DNA of 22,164 bases from DAOTWP01 sp034435675 (GTDB lineage: Bacteria > Chloroflexota > Anaerolineae > Aggregatilineales > Phototrophicaceae), in assembly GCA_034435675.1 (NCBI GenBank), contig DAOTWP010000174.1:1-22164 (forward strand), in the 5' to 3' direction. The position numbers and the translations under genes are program-made. This document shows, piece after piece, positions 13,580-21,254 of the stretch. Numbering within the stretch: the stretch's first letter is position 1; the number at the start of each line of letters is the position of its first letter. The notes under the pieces are model-generated. The model searched no databases and was not told the origin of the DNA. It was given only the letters and a program-made list of their open reading frames with translations.

Positions 13580-13621
13580 TGCCCAGGCAGACGGATTTTG
13601 CGACGCTGGTCTGCCCAGGCA
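13580..13621. terminator. Imperfect hairpin after the YdeI-like gene
   Basis: GGCAGAC (13586-13592) pairs with GTCTGCC (13609-13615), and TGCC (13580-13583) with GGCA (13618-13621), with a two-base mismatch between the stems. No T-run follows, so this is only a candidate terminator. Confidence 0.3.
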
Positions 13622-13764
13622 AGTCATGCACACAGTTCCTGCACTAGTACCAGAGACCTAGAAACTTTTGTCTTCCGCGAAAGTCTACCCTGACGAGTGT
13701 CCGGTCACAATGATGGCAGGACTCTCGCAAACACAGACCATAGAAAAACAAGGGACACGATAAC

Positions 13765-14583
13765 ATGCAGATTAAACGAGTGCGTATGCTGCTGGTGCTG
13801 GCGCTGGTTATGCTGGGTGTGCTGCCGCTGGTTTCGGCGCTGGCACAGGACACCGGGCAAACCGACGATATAAACCTGCTGGAAGCGATTGGGATTGTGC
13901 GCAACACCTATGGCGAGGTGCAGGTCTACTATGTCGAACTGGATCATTGGGGAACCGCTGCCGGCGAGGTGTCATGCTGGCAGTTCACGACCGTTGAGGC
14001 TGGTGTGCTGTGCGTGAGCACTGCGGACGGCAGCATTTTGCTTGACGATGATGGCGAGACAACAGAGGTTCCATCGCCTGAAGCGACGGAAGATTTCGAT
14101 GACGACAGTCGCGATGACGACGACAGCCGCGATGACGACGACAGCCGCGATGACGACGGCAGCCGCGATGACGACCGCAGCCGCGATGACGATGCTGAGG
14201 ATGCTCAGCCGCTCAGCCTGAGCGCCATTGAAAATGGGGTGCTGGCAGCATTGGAAATCTATCCGAACGGCAGTATCCGCGAAGTCGATGTGCGGGCTGG
14301 CACGGCAGATGCTACACCCGTAATCAAGGTCGAGTTCGCCGACTCACGCGAAGTTTTGGTAGATGCTGAAACCGGCTCAGTGGTGGACTTCGGCTATACC
14401 GATGACGATGACAGCGGCGACGACCGCGACGATGACAGCGGGGATGACGACAACAGCAGCGACGACCGCGACGATGACAGCGATGATGACGACAACAGCA
14501 GCGACGACCACGACGACGACAACGATGATGACGACAACAGCAGCGACGACCACGACGACGACGATGATGATGAGGACAGCTAG
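13765..14583 (+). CDS. Secreted Asp-rich PepSY-domain protein
   Basis: This 272-residue protein has a signal peptide (KR, then a long hydrophobic core, cleavage likely after SALA27). A short folded part (about 35-100) contains two cysteines (Cys71, Cys83). Next come about six DDDDSR-type repeats (111-143), a PepSY-like domain (about 150-208: LSAIENGVLAALEIYPNGSI, IKVEFADSREVLVDAETG), and a tail of almost only Asp, Ser, Asn and His (212-272) in 14-residue units. Such tails usually bind divalent cations such as Ca2+. AAGGGA lies nine bases before the ATG. It precedes an ECF sigma/anti-sigma pair, whose anti-sigma-like protein also ends in an acidic tail, so the three may form one envelope system. 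Confidence 0.85.
   Translation: MQIKRVRMLLVLALVMLGVLPLVSALAQDTGQTDDINLLEAIGIVRNTYGEVQVYYVELDHWGTAAGEVSCWQFTTVEAGVLCVSTADGSILLDDDGETTEVPSPEATEDFDDDSRDDDDSRDDDDSRDDDGSRDDDRSRDDDAEDAQPLSLSAIENGVLAALEIYPNGSIREVDVRAGTADATPVIKVEFADSREVLVDAETGSVVDFGYTDDDDSGDDRDDDSGDDDNSSDDRDDDSDDDDNSSDDHDDDNDDDDNSSDDHDDDDDDEDS
14099..14193 (+). repeat. 18-bp tandem repeats encoding DDDDSR
   Basis: Units of the type GATGACGACGACAGCCGC are repeated in frame about five times with small changes inside the Asp-rich protein. A second in-frame array with three 42-bp units lies at about 14435-14560. Confidence 0.75.
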
Positions 14584-14609
14584 GCATAGTCCTGCCTAAG
14601 GTGCGCAGT

Positions 14610-14649
14610 TGAGGGCGCGAGCGGCGCAGCATGTGCCTGCGCGCCCTCA
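14610..14649. terminator. Perfect 10-bp hairpin after the PepSY gene
   Basis: TGAGGGCGCG (14610-14619) and CGCGCCCTCA (14640-14649) are perfect reverse complements with a 20-base loop that can fold further (GCGCAG...). It lies 27 bases after the stop. GC-rich and without a T-run; a terminator or mRNA-protecting structure. Confidence 0.55.
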
Positions 14650-14650
14650 G

Positions 14651-14682
14651 CACCATGCAGTCAAGTGGTTAGCTGCATGGTG
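14651..14682. promoter_or_regulatory. Second perfect 10-bp hairpin, upstream of the sigma gene
   Basis: CACCATGCAG (14651-14660) and CTGCATGGTG (14673-14682) are perfect reverse complements with a 12-base loop, starting two bases after the previous hairpin. It could be part of a terminator pair, an attenuator or an operator for the sigma gene. Confidence 0.5.
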
Positions 14683-14750
14683 TTGGAGGCTAGAGTTGGG
14701 TATGATCAGCAATGGATGTTCCAGAAACAGCCAACTTTTCAGGACAATTC

Positions 14751-15326
14751 ATGAACGCAGCGGTTTCCCCAGAATCTCCATCGGATGATCAACTATTGTA
14801 CCGCGCGAATCGTGGTGATCGGCATGCAGTGAGCGAGATTTATCAGCGCTATTTTGAACCACTTTATCAGTTTATCCGCTTGCGAGTGCAGGACACCCAT
14901 ACCGCTGAAGACCTGACCAGCATAGTGTTCGAAAAATTCATTCGCACGCTGCGCGCAGGCAAAGGACCGCAGCATCATTTGCGCGGTTGGCTGTTCAAAG
15001 TCGCCCGGAACGCCATTGCTGACCACTATCATCAGATACCCACCGAGTCGCTGGATGTGGTTGAGGACTGGGGGCATCCAACAGGAGAGTATGAGCCGGA
15101 AACACAGTTGATGCACAGCGGCGATTTAATGGCAGTCCGCGAAGCGCTGGGAACTCTGTCAGCGGAACAGCTTGATGTGCTGCTGCTGCGCTTTGACCAG
15201 CAGCTCAGCTTGCAAGAGACCGCCGATGTCCTCGGCAGAAACATTAACACGATCAAAACGCTGCAACTGCGCGCGCTTGAAAAGCTCCGCCAAACAGTCC
15301 AGCGCAAAAGCAGGGGGGTGCGCTGA
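14751..15326 (+). CDS. ECF-type RNA polymerase sigma factor
   Basis: This protein (191 residues from this start) is a group IV sigma factor. Region 2 spans SDDQLLYRANRGDRHAVSEI, FEPLYQFIRLRV and the -10-binding part EDLTSIVFEKFIRTL. Region 4 is EALGTLSAEQLDVLLLRFDQ with a helix-turn-helix at LSLQETADVLGRNINTIKTL. I chose ATG 14751 because AGGA lies six bases upstream and it leaves a usual short N-terminus; ATG 14712 would add 13 residues but has no near ribosome binding site. It is one base from the next gene, a probable membrane anti-sigma factor. Its target promoters are unknown. Confidence 0.9.
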   Translation: MNAAVSPESPSDDQLLYRANRGDRHAVSEIYQRYFEPLYQFIRLRVQDTHTAEDLTSIVFEKFIRTLRAGKGPQHHLRGWLFKVARNAIADHYHQIPTESLDVVEDWGHPTGEYEPETQLMHSGDLMAVREALGTLSAEQLDVLLLRFDQQLSLQETADVLGRNINTIKTLQLRALEKLRQTVQRKSRGVR

Positions 15327-15327
15327 G

Positions 15328-16215
15328 ATGAACGATAATCGCTTGACTGAGGTGCTGAATGATTGCGCAGACCGGCTGTCGCGTGGCGAAACACTCCAGG
15401 ATTGTTTGCGTGCCTATCCTGCCTATGCCGATGAACTACGTGTGCTGCTGACGCTGGCGAAGCTGCCGCAGCGTGTCCATGCAGCGCCAGCAGAAGTGTC
15501 TGCTGCCCGCCGTCGTGTGAGTGCGCACATTGAAACCCTGTTGGATGACTTCGCGGTTTCAAAAACGCCGCCGCGCATTGTGCCGCTGCGGGTGCTGACA
15601 TGGGCAGCGGTGCTGCTGCTGGCGCTCGCCGGGGTGGTGACCCTACTGTTTGCCCCGCGCGATAGCAGCACACAACAGACGACAGAAATTGAACTCACCG
15701 TAACGCGCATGACCAGCGTTCCGGCAACAGCCACTACTGCCGCAACGCCCGCCGCCAGCGCGACGGCGACAGCCACTACCGCCGCAACGCCCGCTGCCAG
15801 CGCGACGGCAACAGCCACTACCGCCGCAACGCCCGCTGCCAGCGCGACGGCAGCGGATATCTCCACCAGCACGTCCACAGTCTGTAATGCCCAGGCACCG
15901 GAAGGCTGGGTATCCTATCACGTCCAGCCCGGCGACACCTTATCGGCATTGGCGCTGGCAGGCGAAGTCAGCCTGGAGATGCTGCTGCGCGTAAACTGTC
16001 TACAGCGTGGCGATTTTCTGATTGCAGGGCAGATCATTTATGTGCCTGCTGGCGTTGATACGAACAGCACCGTACCAATTGAAGTAACGGCAGAGGACAA
16101 TGAGGATGGCGGAGGCGAAAACGAAGACGATCGCAGGAATGGCGATGAAACCAATGAAAACGAGGATGAAGACGAGGACGACAGCGAGGACGACAGCGAG
16201 GACGATGAAAACTGA
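15328..16215 (+). CDS. Membrane anti-sigma-like protein with extracellular LysM domain and acidic tail
   Basis: This 295-residue protein has a soluble N-terminal part (1-85; LTEVLNDCADRLSRGETLQD, then YPAYADELRVLLTLA, a pattern common in proteins encoded next to ECF sigma genes). One membrane segment follows (about 88-108), then three exact-type 14-residue Thr/Ala/Pro repeats (134-175), a LysM domain (196-240: YHVQPGDTLSALALAGEV, ending GQIIYVP) and a Glu/Asp-rich tail (256-295). Topology suggests the sigma factor is held at the membrane while LysM touches peptidoglycan. There is no HxxxCxxC zinc motif. Start ATG 15328 comes one base after the sigma stop, with a G-rich ribosome binding site. 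Anti-sigma function is inferred from position and layout. Confidence 0.85.
   Translation: MNDNRLTEVLNDCADRLSRGETLQDCLRAYPAYADELRVLLTLAKLPQRVHAAPAEVSAARRRVSAHIETLLDDFAVSKTPPRIVPLRVLTWAAVLLLALAGVVTLLFAPRDSSTQQTTEIELTVTRMTSVPATATTAATPAASATATATTAATPAASATATATTAATPAASATAADISTSTSTVCNAQAPEGWVSYHVQPGDTLSALALAGEVSLEMLLRVNCLQRGDFLIAGQIIYVPAGVDTNSTVPIEVTAEDNEDGGGENEDDRRNGDETNENEDEDEDDSEDDSEDDEN
15727..15852 (+). repeat. Three 42-bp tandem repeats
   Basis: Three units of 42 bases (15727-15768, 15769-15810, 15811-15852) differ at only a few positions and encode TATTAATPAASATA in frame. They form the flexible stalk between the membrane and LysM domain and could change copy number by slippage without breaking the frame. 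Confidence 0.92.
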
Positions 16216-16448
16216 GCTACCAGCCAGGTCAAATCCACCAAACCTGTTTGCCGCCACCACCCGGTTCATGTGCTCATCAAAATAGAAACCTTTCACAATG
16301 TCCCCGGCTTGCCGGCGTATCGGCGCTGCATCTCTGCTGAGGCTGCGGCGTCGGCGGAATCCTGCGCGTCAATCGCTGTGCGGTGCTCACAATAGTAGAG
16401 CAGCACTGCCAGCAGACAAGCAAGGCGGCGGCAGGCTCACGCTACCGC

Positions 16449-17708
16449 CTACTCCAGCCGCTGCGCACGGGCGCGCACCGGACGCTGCCAGTAAAACGCC
16501 AGCAAGCCCGCCGCCGCGAACGCCAGCAGCGCCCCGGCAATGAACGGCGCGCTGGGACCCAAGCCCGCCCAGCCGCCGACGCCCTGCCACAGCACCCCCG
16601 CCAGCACACTGGCAGGCAGCGCCAGCAGCCCAATCGTGGCATTATAGTAGCCGTATGCTGTCCCGCGCTGTTCCGGCGGGATCAGATCAGCGACCAGCGC
16701 CTTCGCCGTGCCTTCTGTCGCGGCATAATACAGCCCGTAGAGCGCATAGATCAGCCAGATATGCACGGCGGTGGTCGCCGCAGCAAACCCCAGGTACAGC
16801 AGCCCGTAAACCAGCCAGCCGCCGATGATCAGCCGCCGCCGCCCCACCCGGTCGGACAGCGCGCCCAGCGGACCAGAAAACAGCGCGTAAACGAGGTTGA
16901 AGGTAATCAGCATGCCCAGCACCCCGGCAACATTCAGCCCGCGTTCCTGCGCACGCAGAATCAGAAACGCATCCGACGAATTGCCCAACGTGAACAGCCC
17001 CACGACCAGCAGGAAGACCTTAAAATCCCGGCTGAGCGCGCCAAACGTGAGCCGCGTTTGCGCCGCAGTGGGCGGGGGCACACGTACCTCACGCGCGCCG
17101 AACAGCAGCACCAGCACCCCCGCCGCGCCGGGAATGATGCTGATCAGCACCAGCGTTTGAAACGTCGTGCGATCCAGCGTGAGCGCCTGCGCTTGCAGCG
17201 CCAGCACGACCAGCAGCGCCAGCACCATGCCGAACATTGCGCCCAGCGTATCGCCCGCCCGGTGCAGCCCAAAGGCGAGTCCGCGCTGCCGCGCGTTGAT
17301 GCTGTCAGCAAGCAGTGCATCGCGGGGGGCGGTGCGAATGCCCTTGCCGACGCGATCCGTAAAGCGCACTGCCAGCACGCCCAGCCAACTGGTCGCAAAA
17401 TAGAGCAGCGGCTTGGCGCAGGCAGACAGCGCATAACCTGTCACTGCCAGCGCTTTGCGCCGCCGCAGTTTATCCGACAGCCAGCCGGACACGCCCTTGA
17501 GCAGGCTGGCGGTGGTTTCGGCAACGCCTTCAATCAAGCCCACGACGGCGGTAGACACCCCCAGCACATTGGCGAGAAACAGCGGGATGAGGTTGATAAG
17601 CATCTCGCTGGAAACATCCGTCAGCAGGCTGGTGAGCGTGGTCGCCCACACATTGCGCGGCAGGGATTTCAGCCCGCCGGTGCGGGCAGGGATGCTGGGT
17701 TCCACCAT
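16449..17708 (-). CDS. Major facilitator superfamily transporter
   Basis: This 419-residue protein has about twelve hydrophobic segments and MFS loop motifs: GWLSDKLRRRKAL between segments 2 and 3, DRVGKGIRTAPRDALLADS in the first half, and the matching GALSDRVGRRRLI in the second half. The GKGIRTAPRDAL motif places it in a widespread family of uncharacterised bacterial efflux-type carriers. ATG 17708 is chosen by homology; a GTG at 17738, six bases after the upstream stop, would add ten residues. Neither start has a clear ribosome binding site. It follows the nucleoside deaminase gene closely on the same strand and is probably in one operon with it. The substrate is unknown. Confidence 0.88.
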   Translation of the reverse strand: MVEPSIPARTGGLKSLPRNVWATTLTSLLTDVSSEMLINLIPLFLANVLGVSTAVVGLIEGVAETTASLLKGVSGWLSDKLRRRKALAVTGYALSACAKPLLYFATSWLGVLAVRFTDRVGKGIRTAPRDALLADSINARQRGLAFGLHRAGDTLGAMFGMVLALLVVLALQAQALTLDRTTFQTLVLISIIPGAAGVLVLLFGAREVRVPPPTAAQTRLTFGALSRDFKVFLLVVGLFTLGNSSDAFLILRAQERGLNVAGVLGMLITFNLVYALFSGPLGALSDRVGRRRLIIGGWLVYGLLYLGFAAATTAVHIWLIYALYGLYYAATEGTAKALVADLIPPEQRGTAYGYYNATIGLLALPASVLAGVLWQGVGGWAGLGPSAPFIAGALLAFAAAGLLAFYWQRPVRARAQRLE

Positions 17709-17744
17709 GATACTATGCCGATCTAGCAATAGATGCACGTCGCG

Positions 17745-18194
17745 CTAATAGCCATACTGCGCTCGCAGCGCGCGGCATTCGTCTGCCAGCACGCCGCTGA
17801 TGATCTCCGGCGGGGCATCCCAACCGGGCACTGCCGGATCTGTCAGCAGCGGATAGCGGCTGCTCACCCCGCCGATAAACGCCGTCGGTGCGCCGATGAC
17901 CACGCGGCTGATGCGGGCGTCCCGAATGAGATAGCTGCACATCCAGCAGGGTTCCGCCGTAGTCACCAGCGTACAGCCGTGCAGGTTGCGGGTGTTCAAC
18001 GCCGCGCCTGCCAGCCGCACAGCCAGCAGTTCCGCGTGCCCGATCAGATCATTCCCGGCAGGCAGCGTTTCTGCGGCGCGGGCAAGTACCTCCCCGGCGC
18101 GCAGCACCAGCGCCCCCACCGGCACATTACCCGCCTTTCCCGCGGCATCCGCCAGGCGCAGGCACTCGCGCATCCAGCGTGCGCTGTCATTCAC
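17745..18194 (-). CDS. Nucleoside/cytosine deaminase family protein
   Basis: This 149-residue protein has the zinc-dependent deaminase signature: HAE at 53-55 with Glu55 as proton shuttle and PCWMC at 82-86 for the second and third zinc ligands. The N-terminal ADAAGKAGNVPVGALVL strand is typical of the CDA superfamily branch that includes tRNA adenosine deaminase, guanine deaminase and cytosine deaminase. The C-terminal part (YPLLTDPAVPGWDAPPEI) is closer to small-molecule deaminases than to TadA, but the substrate cannot be fixed. The GTG start overlaps the TGA of the upstream PNPOx-like gene by three bases (GTGA), implying translational coupling. Confidence 0.88.
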   Translation of the reverse strand: MNDSARWMRECLRLADAAGKAGNVPVGALVLRAGEVLARAAETLPAGNDLIGHAELLAVRLAGAALNTRNLHGCTLVTTAEPCWMCSYLIRDARISRVVIGAPTAFIGGVSSRYPLLTDPAVPGWDAPPEIISGVLADECRALRAQYGY

Positions 18195-18679
18195 GACAGC
18201 CCCCCCGTGACCACCCAGCGGTCATTCTCGCGCTGCAAATCCACATGCGCCAGCCCATACGGCGGGGGAGTGATCTGTTTGGTGAAGTTCATCAACTCGA
18301 CCTGCTGGGGCACAAAACGCAGCAGCACGTAATCACTGCCATCGGGACCACCGGGGAAAAAGATGCGCCAGCCTTCCATCCAGTAGCGCTGGCGCAGCGC
18401 CAGATCGTCAACGACCTCCGCCGTGCCGCGCAGCGTAACATAGGCAATGTCCTTGTCGTCATAAAAGGCAATAGTGACACGCGGGTCCTGCTGGATTTCA
18501 TGGACTTTGCGTGACCGCGGGCTGGTGCCAAACCACAGCGTCAGGCTGTCATCCTCCGGTTTGAAGTGCTGCACCAGCCGGGTATTCGGACTGCCATCTG
18601 CCCCCAGCGTGATAAAAAAGCAGTATTCGGCTTGTTCCAGCGAACGTTTCACAAGGTTCACCAGTTCCTGAATCGTCAT
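18191..18679 (-). CDS. Pyridoxamine 5'-phosphate oxidase-like FMN-binding protein (general stress protein 26 type)
   Basis: This 162-residue protein has the split-barrel flavin-binding pattern: YCFFITLGADGSPNTRLVQH, then LTLWFGTSPRSRKVHEIQQD, VTIAFYDDKDIAYVTLRGTA and a C-terminal domain. This fits the general-stress-protein/PNPOx-like family, not a true PdxH, which is longer and has extra substrate residues. ATG 18679 is chosen because GGGGGA lies nine bases upstream; GTG 18721 would add an atypical 14-residue extension. It is the first gene of the leftward group with the deaminase and MFS transporter. Physiological substrate unknown. Confidence 0.88.
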   Translation of the reverse strand: MTIQELVNLVKRSLEQAEYCFFITLGADGSPNTRLVQHFKPEDDSLTLWFGTSPRSRKVHEIQQDPRVTIAFYDDKDIAYVTLRGTAEVVDDLALRQRYWMEGWRIFFPGGPDGSDYVLLRFVPQQVELMNFTKQITPPPYGLAHVDLQRENDRWVVTGGLS

Positions 18680-18738
18680 CTTTTGCTTTCCCCCGACTCT
18701 GGTCGCTTCCGCTAAATTCACGTGTGACGTTTAAGCAC

Positions 18739-18766
18739 ATTATAACGTTGTTTGCGCGTTGGTCAT
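18739..18766 (-). promoter_or_regulatory. Leftward promoter of the PNPOx-deaminase-MFS group
   Basis: On the minus strand ATGACC (18766-18761), 16 bases, then a perfect TATAAT (18744-18739). Transcription would start near 18732, about 50 bases before the ATG at 18679. Confidence 0.55.
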
Positions 18767-18792
18767 GCACAGCGGGCGCAAACGGCAGGCGG

Positions 18793-18822
18793 TTGCATTT
18801 CGCGCGGCGCTGTGGGTACAAT
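18793..18822 (+). promoter_or_regulatory. Rightward promoter of the cyclodeaminase-family gene, probably leaderless
   Basis: TTGCAT (18793-18798), 18 bases, then TACAAT (18817-18822). The ATG at 18829 lies six bases after the -10 box and has no ribosome binding site, so translation probably starts at the mRNA 5' end. Confidence 0.5.
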
Positions 18823-18828
18823 CCGCTC

Positions 18829-19806
18829 ATGCAAACCCCAGTGTTCACTCTCGACCAGATCAAAGCTGTGCTGCCGGACAGCGCCCTGCCCGCGTTAATT
18901 GACGCTGTTGCCGAGTCGTTCATCGCCTACTCCAGCGGACAGGCACTCGTGCCGCCGCCCGCACACCTGGATTTTGACACCCCCCCACGCGGCGATGTAC
19001 ATCTCAAGTACGGCTATATCAGCGGGGATCCGTATTACGTCATCAAGGTTGCTTCCGGGTTTTACGCCAACCCCCAACGCGGGCTGCCCAGCAGCGGCGG
19101 GCTGATGCTGGCGTTCCAGCGTGAAACCGGGCAGTTGGCGGCGGTGCTGCTGGATGAGGGCTGGCTGACCGATCTGCGCACGGCGGCAGCGGGCGCGGTA
19201 GCGGCACGCGCGCTTGCTCCCCGGCAGGTGCGCTGTATCGGCATGGTCGGGGCGGGCACGCAGGCACGCTTGCAGTTGCAACTGCTGCGGCATGTCACCG
19301 GCTGCCGCGAGGTGCTTGTCTGGGGGCGCGACAGGGCAAAGCTGGCGCATTATGCACAGGAGATGGCGGCGTTCGGTTTTGCCGTCGAGCCAACGCTGGA
19401 CATTGAACACCTCGGCAAGCAGTGCAACCTGATCGTCACCACCACCCCGGCGCGCACGCCGCTGCTGTCGATTGGCGACCTCGCCCCCGGCGCGGGACTG
19501 CACATCACGGCGGTGGGCGCGGATGGCGGCGGCAAGCAGGAACTCGCCCCGCTGATCTTGCAGCAGGCGCAGCGCGTGGTAGCAGACAGCATTGCGCAGT
19601 GCAGCGCCTATGGCGAAATCAGCCATGCCCTGCGCGGCGGGCTGCTGCGCCGCGAAAAAATTCTCGAACTGGGCAGCATTCTGAACGTGCCGGAACTGTG
19701 CCGCACGGACGAAACACAGCTCACGGTGGCAGACCTGACCGGCGTGGCAGTGCAGGATATTGCCATCACGAAGTTTGTTACGGCGCGGCTGCTCGGCAGT
19801 GCCTAA
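18829..19806 (+). CDS. Ornithine cyclodeaminase / mu-crystallin family protein
   Basis: This 325-residue protein is the normal length for the family of NAD(P)-dependent enzymes that includes ornithine cyclodeaminase, alanine dehydrogenase and ketimine reductases. The substrate side has KVASGFYANPQRGLPSSGG and LLDEGWLTDLRTAAAGAVAA; the Rossmann nucleotide motif is GMVGAGTQARLQLQ; the C-terminus has ELGSILNVPEL and DLTGVAVQDIAITKFV, matching the DLTG motif. The exact substrate cannot be told from these motifs. ATG 18829 fits the family start; upstream frame is promoter sequence. It is divergent from the PNPOx-like gene. Confidence 0.92.
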   Translation: MQTPVFTLDQIKAVLPDSALPALIDAVAESFIAYSSGQALVPPPAHLDFDTPPRGDVHLKYGYISGDPYYVIKVASGFYANPQRGLPSSGGLMLAFQRETGQLAAVLLDEGWLTDLRTAAAGAVAARALAPRQVRCIGMVGAGTQARLQLQLLRHVTGCREVLVWGRDRAKLAHYAQEMAAFGFAVEPTLDIEHLGKQCNLIVTTTPARTPLLSIGDLAPGAGLHITAVGADGGGKQELAPLILQQAQRVVADSIAQCSAYGEISHALRGGLLRREKILELGSILNVPELCRTDETQLTVADLTGVAVQDIAITKFVTARLLGSA

Positions 19807-19990
19807 CGCCACTTTTGGGCAATATTTTGTGAAGAACCTACATTCCGTGTTTGTCTCCTGTAACACTGACTATGGTACTCTAGGTCACTTTGCGCTGCGC
19901 AGGGTATGCTGAAAAAAGATGTAGCCAGAGGTAGCGCTGGCGTTGGAATGTCGTTTCAACGTGCGCAGCATAACGGTGTGGGATAACGCG

Positions 19991-20416
19991 ATGGCGATTC
20001 AGGAAATTCAGTTCAGGAATGGGCTTTTTACGGCACGCTTTCAGGGGCAGATCAGCCGGGCAGATGCTGAATTCTGGCTGGTCAAACTGCACCAGCACGC
20101 AATGGACAGCGTCCTGCCGCTGGTGTCGCTGGTGGATCTGCGCCGCGCAGAGTTTATCTCGACGGCGGCACGGATGACGCTGGCAGAAGCCACACGCTCC
20201 CCGCTGATGTTCGCCTGTGTGATTGCGGCAAAAGAACGCCCCGTGCTGGACGCCGCCCGCGCGATTCGGCATATGGCAGTCAAGGGGCACCTGCATGTGC
20301 TGCCCTCGCTGCAAGAGGCGCGCTGGCTGGCAGAACAGCTCGTCCACGACTCGGACGCGGCGGTAGAATGGCAGCGCCGCAGCCAGGAACGCAGCTATGT
20401 CAATGCGCTGGCGTAG
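19991..20416 (+). CDS. STAS/SpoIIAA-like domain protein
   Basis: This 141-residue soluble protein reads MAIQEIQFRNGLFTARFQGQ, then VSLVDLRRAEFISTAARMTL and a C-terminal region LPSLQEARWLAEQLVHDS. The alternating strands and helices, the central 'LVDLR' strand and the ending 'F....EA..WL' pattern fit a SpoIIAA/STAS-like fold, often a regulator or binding protein without enzyme activity. ATG 19991 is chosen, with GGGAT some ten bases upstream; the frame extends upstream to a TTG at 19943 without support. The gene stands alone between two intergenic stretches. Confidence 0.65.
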   Translation: MAIQEIQFRNGLFTARFQGQISRADAEFWLVKLHQHAMDSVLPLVSLVDLRRAEFISTAARMTLAEATRSPLMFACVIAAKERPVLDAARAIRHMAVKGHLHVLPSLQEARWLAEQLVHDSDAAVEWQRRSQERSYVNALA

Positions 20417-20473
20417 CCCGCGCCCGCATGGTCTTTTTCCCCTTTCGCAAGAAACCAGACATTGCAGATGACC

Positions 20474-20516
20474 AACACACGCGCGACACAAGCTGTGCAG
20501 CAGCCCGGCGTGTGTT
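20474..20516. terminator. Bidirectional terminator candidate between convergent genes
   Basis: AACACACGC (20474-20482) and GCGTGTGTT (20508-20516) pair perfectly, with an inner fold in the loop. T-rich sequence (TTTGTT) starts at the end of the right arm. It lies between the stop at 20416 and the convergent gene end at 20544. Confidence 0.6.
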
Positions 20517-20543
20517 TGTTGCGCGCCGCCACCGCTGAGCCGC

Positions 20544-21026
20544 TTATGCGCGCGGTTCGCCCATCTGCGCACGTGATTTGACGCGCACAGCCACGACCTC
20601 GCCGCGCGCGCATTCCTGCTCCCCGGCAAAAACCGACACCGACACCAGCGCCTTTTTGGGCGTCAGCTCTTGCACCCGGGCGCGCAGCAGCAGTTCGCTG
20701 CCCAGCGGCGTGGGCTTCAGGTAGGTGACATTCAGATTGCCGGTGACATAGGTCACTTCGGGGTCGCTGCCGGGGGTGCGCCCTTCGGCGTGGTACGTCG
20801 CGGCAATTGCCGTGCCCATGCTGTGGCAGTCAATCAGGCTGGCGAGCAGCCCACCGTAGACGAAGCCGGGAAACGCGGAATGGTACGGGCGCGGGGTGAA
20901 ACGCGCAGTGCCCTCTGCGCCATCCCAGTAGGTCTGGATATGCAGCCCGTCGGCGTTCAGGCGTCCACAGCCATAACAGATGGCCACCTCGTCAGGATAA
21001 AAATGCTGAATCGGAAGCTTGTCCAT
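20544..21026 (-). CDS. PaaI-family hotdog-fold thioesterase
   Basis: This 160-residue protein starts MDKLPIQHFYPDEVAICYGC and has the CYGCGRLNADGLHIQ motif found in many PaaI-like thioesterases. It then has FPGFVYGGLLASLIDCHSMG, the hotdog helix with the catalytic Asp, followed by VTGNLNVTYLKPTPLGSELL, typical of the fold. It probably hydrolyses an acyl-CoA thioester; the acyl group is unknown. The ATG at 21026 is followed by family-like sequence, but no clear ribosome binding site precedes it. It stands alone, convergent with the STAS-like gene. Confidence 0.9.
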   Translation of the reverse strand: MDKLPIQHFYPDEVAICYGCGRLNADGLHIQTYWDGAEGTARFTPRPYHSAFPGFVYGGLLASLIDCHSMGTAIAATYHAEGRTPGSDPEVTYVTGNLNVTYLKPTPLGSELLLRARVQELTPKKALVSVSVFAGEQECARGEVVAVRVKSRAQMGEPRA

Positions 21027-21254
21027 AATGTCTCACTCACTGATCGCGGATTAGAACTGCGGAGCTGCTCGCCCCAAATACTGTGCCCGCAGCGCACGGA
21101 AGGTACTTAAGTCTCAAAAATTTGTAACATTGGTAGCTTTATAAGGAAATTTCCCTATACTGAGAATTATAGCACGCTGCATTACGCTCCACCGTACCGG
21201 GATCCACCAACTCGGCGCGCGCGTGATTGCACACCTGCCCAGGAGAACGCAGCC

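Noticed and set aside
14095..14580. CRISPR-like array suggested by short repeats
   Set aside because: The repeats are in frame, contiguous and encode Asp-rich peptide; there are no unique spacers or cas genes.
16383..17726. 447-codon plus-strand frame opposite the MFS gene
   Set aside because: Low-complexity Arg/Gln/Pro/His translation, antisense to a transporter with clear motifs; a shadow.
18895..19866. 323-codon minus-strand frame opposite the cyclodeaminase-family gene
   Set aside because: No recognisable motif and shadow-like composition; the plus strand has a complete family match.
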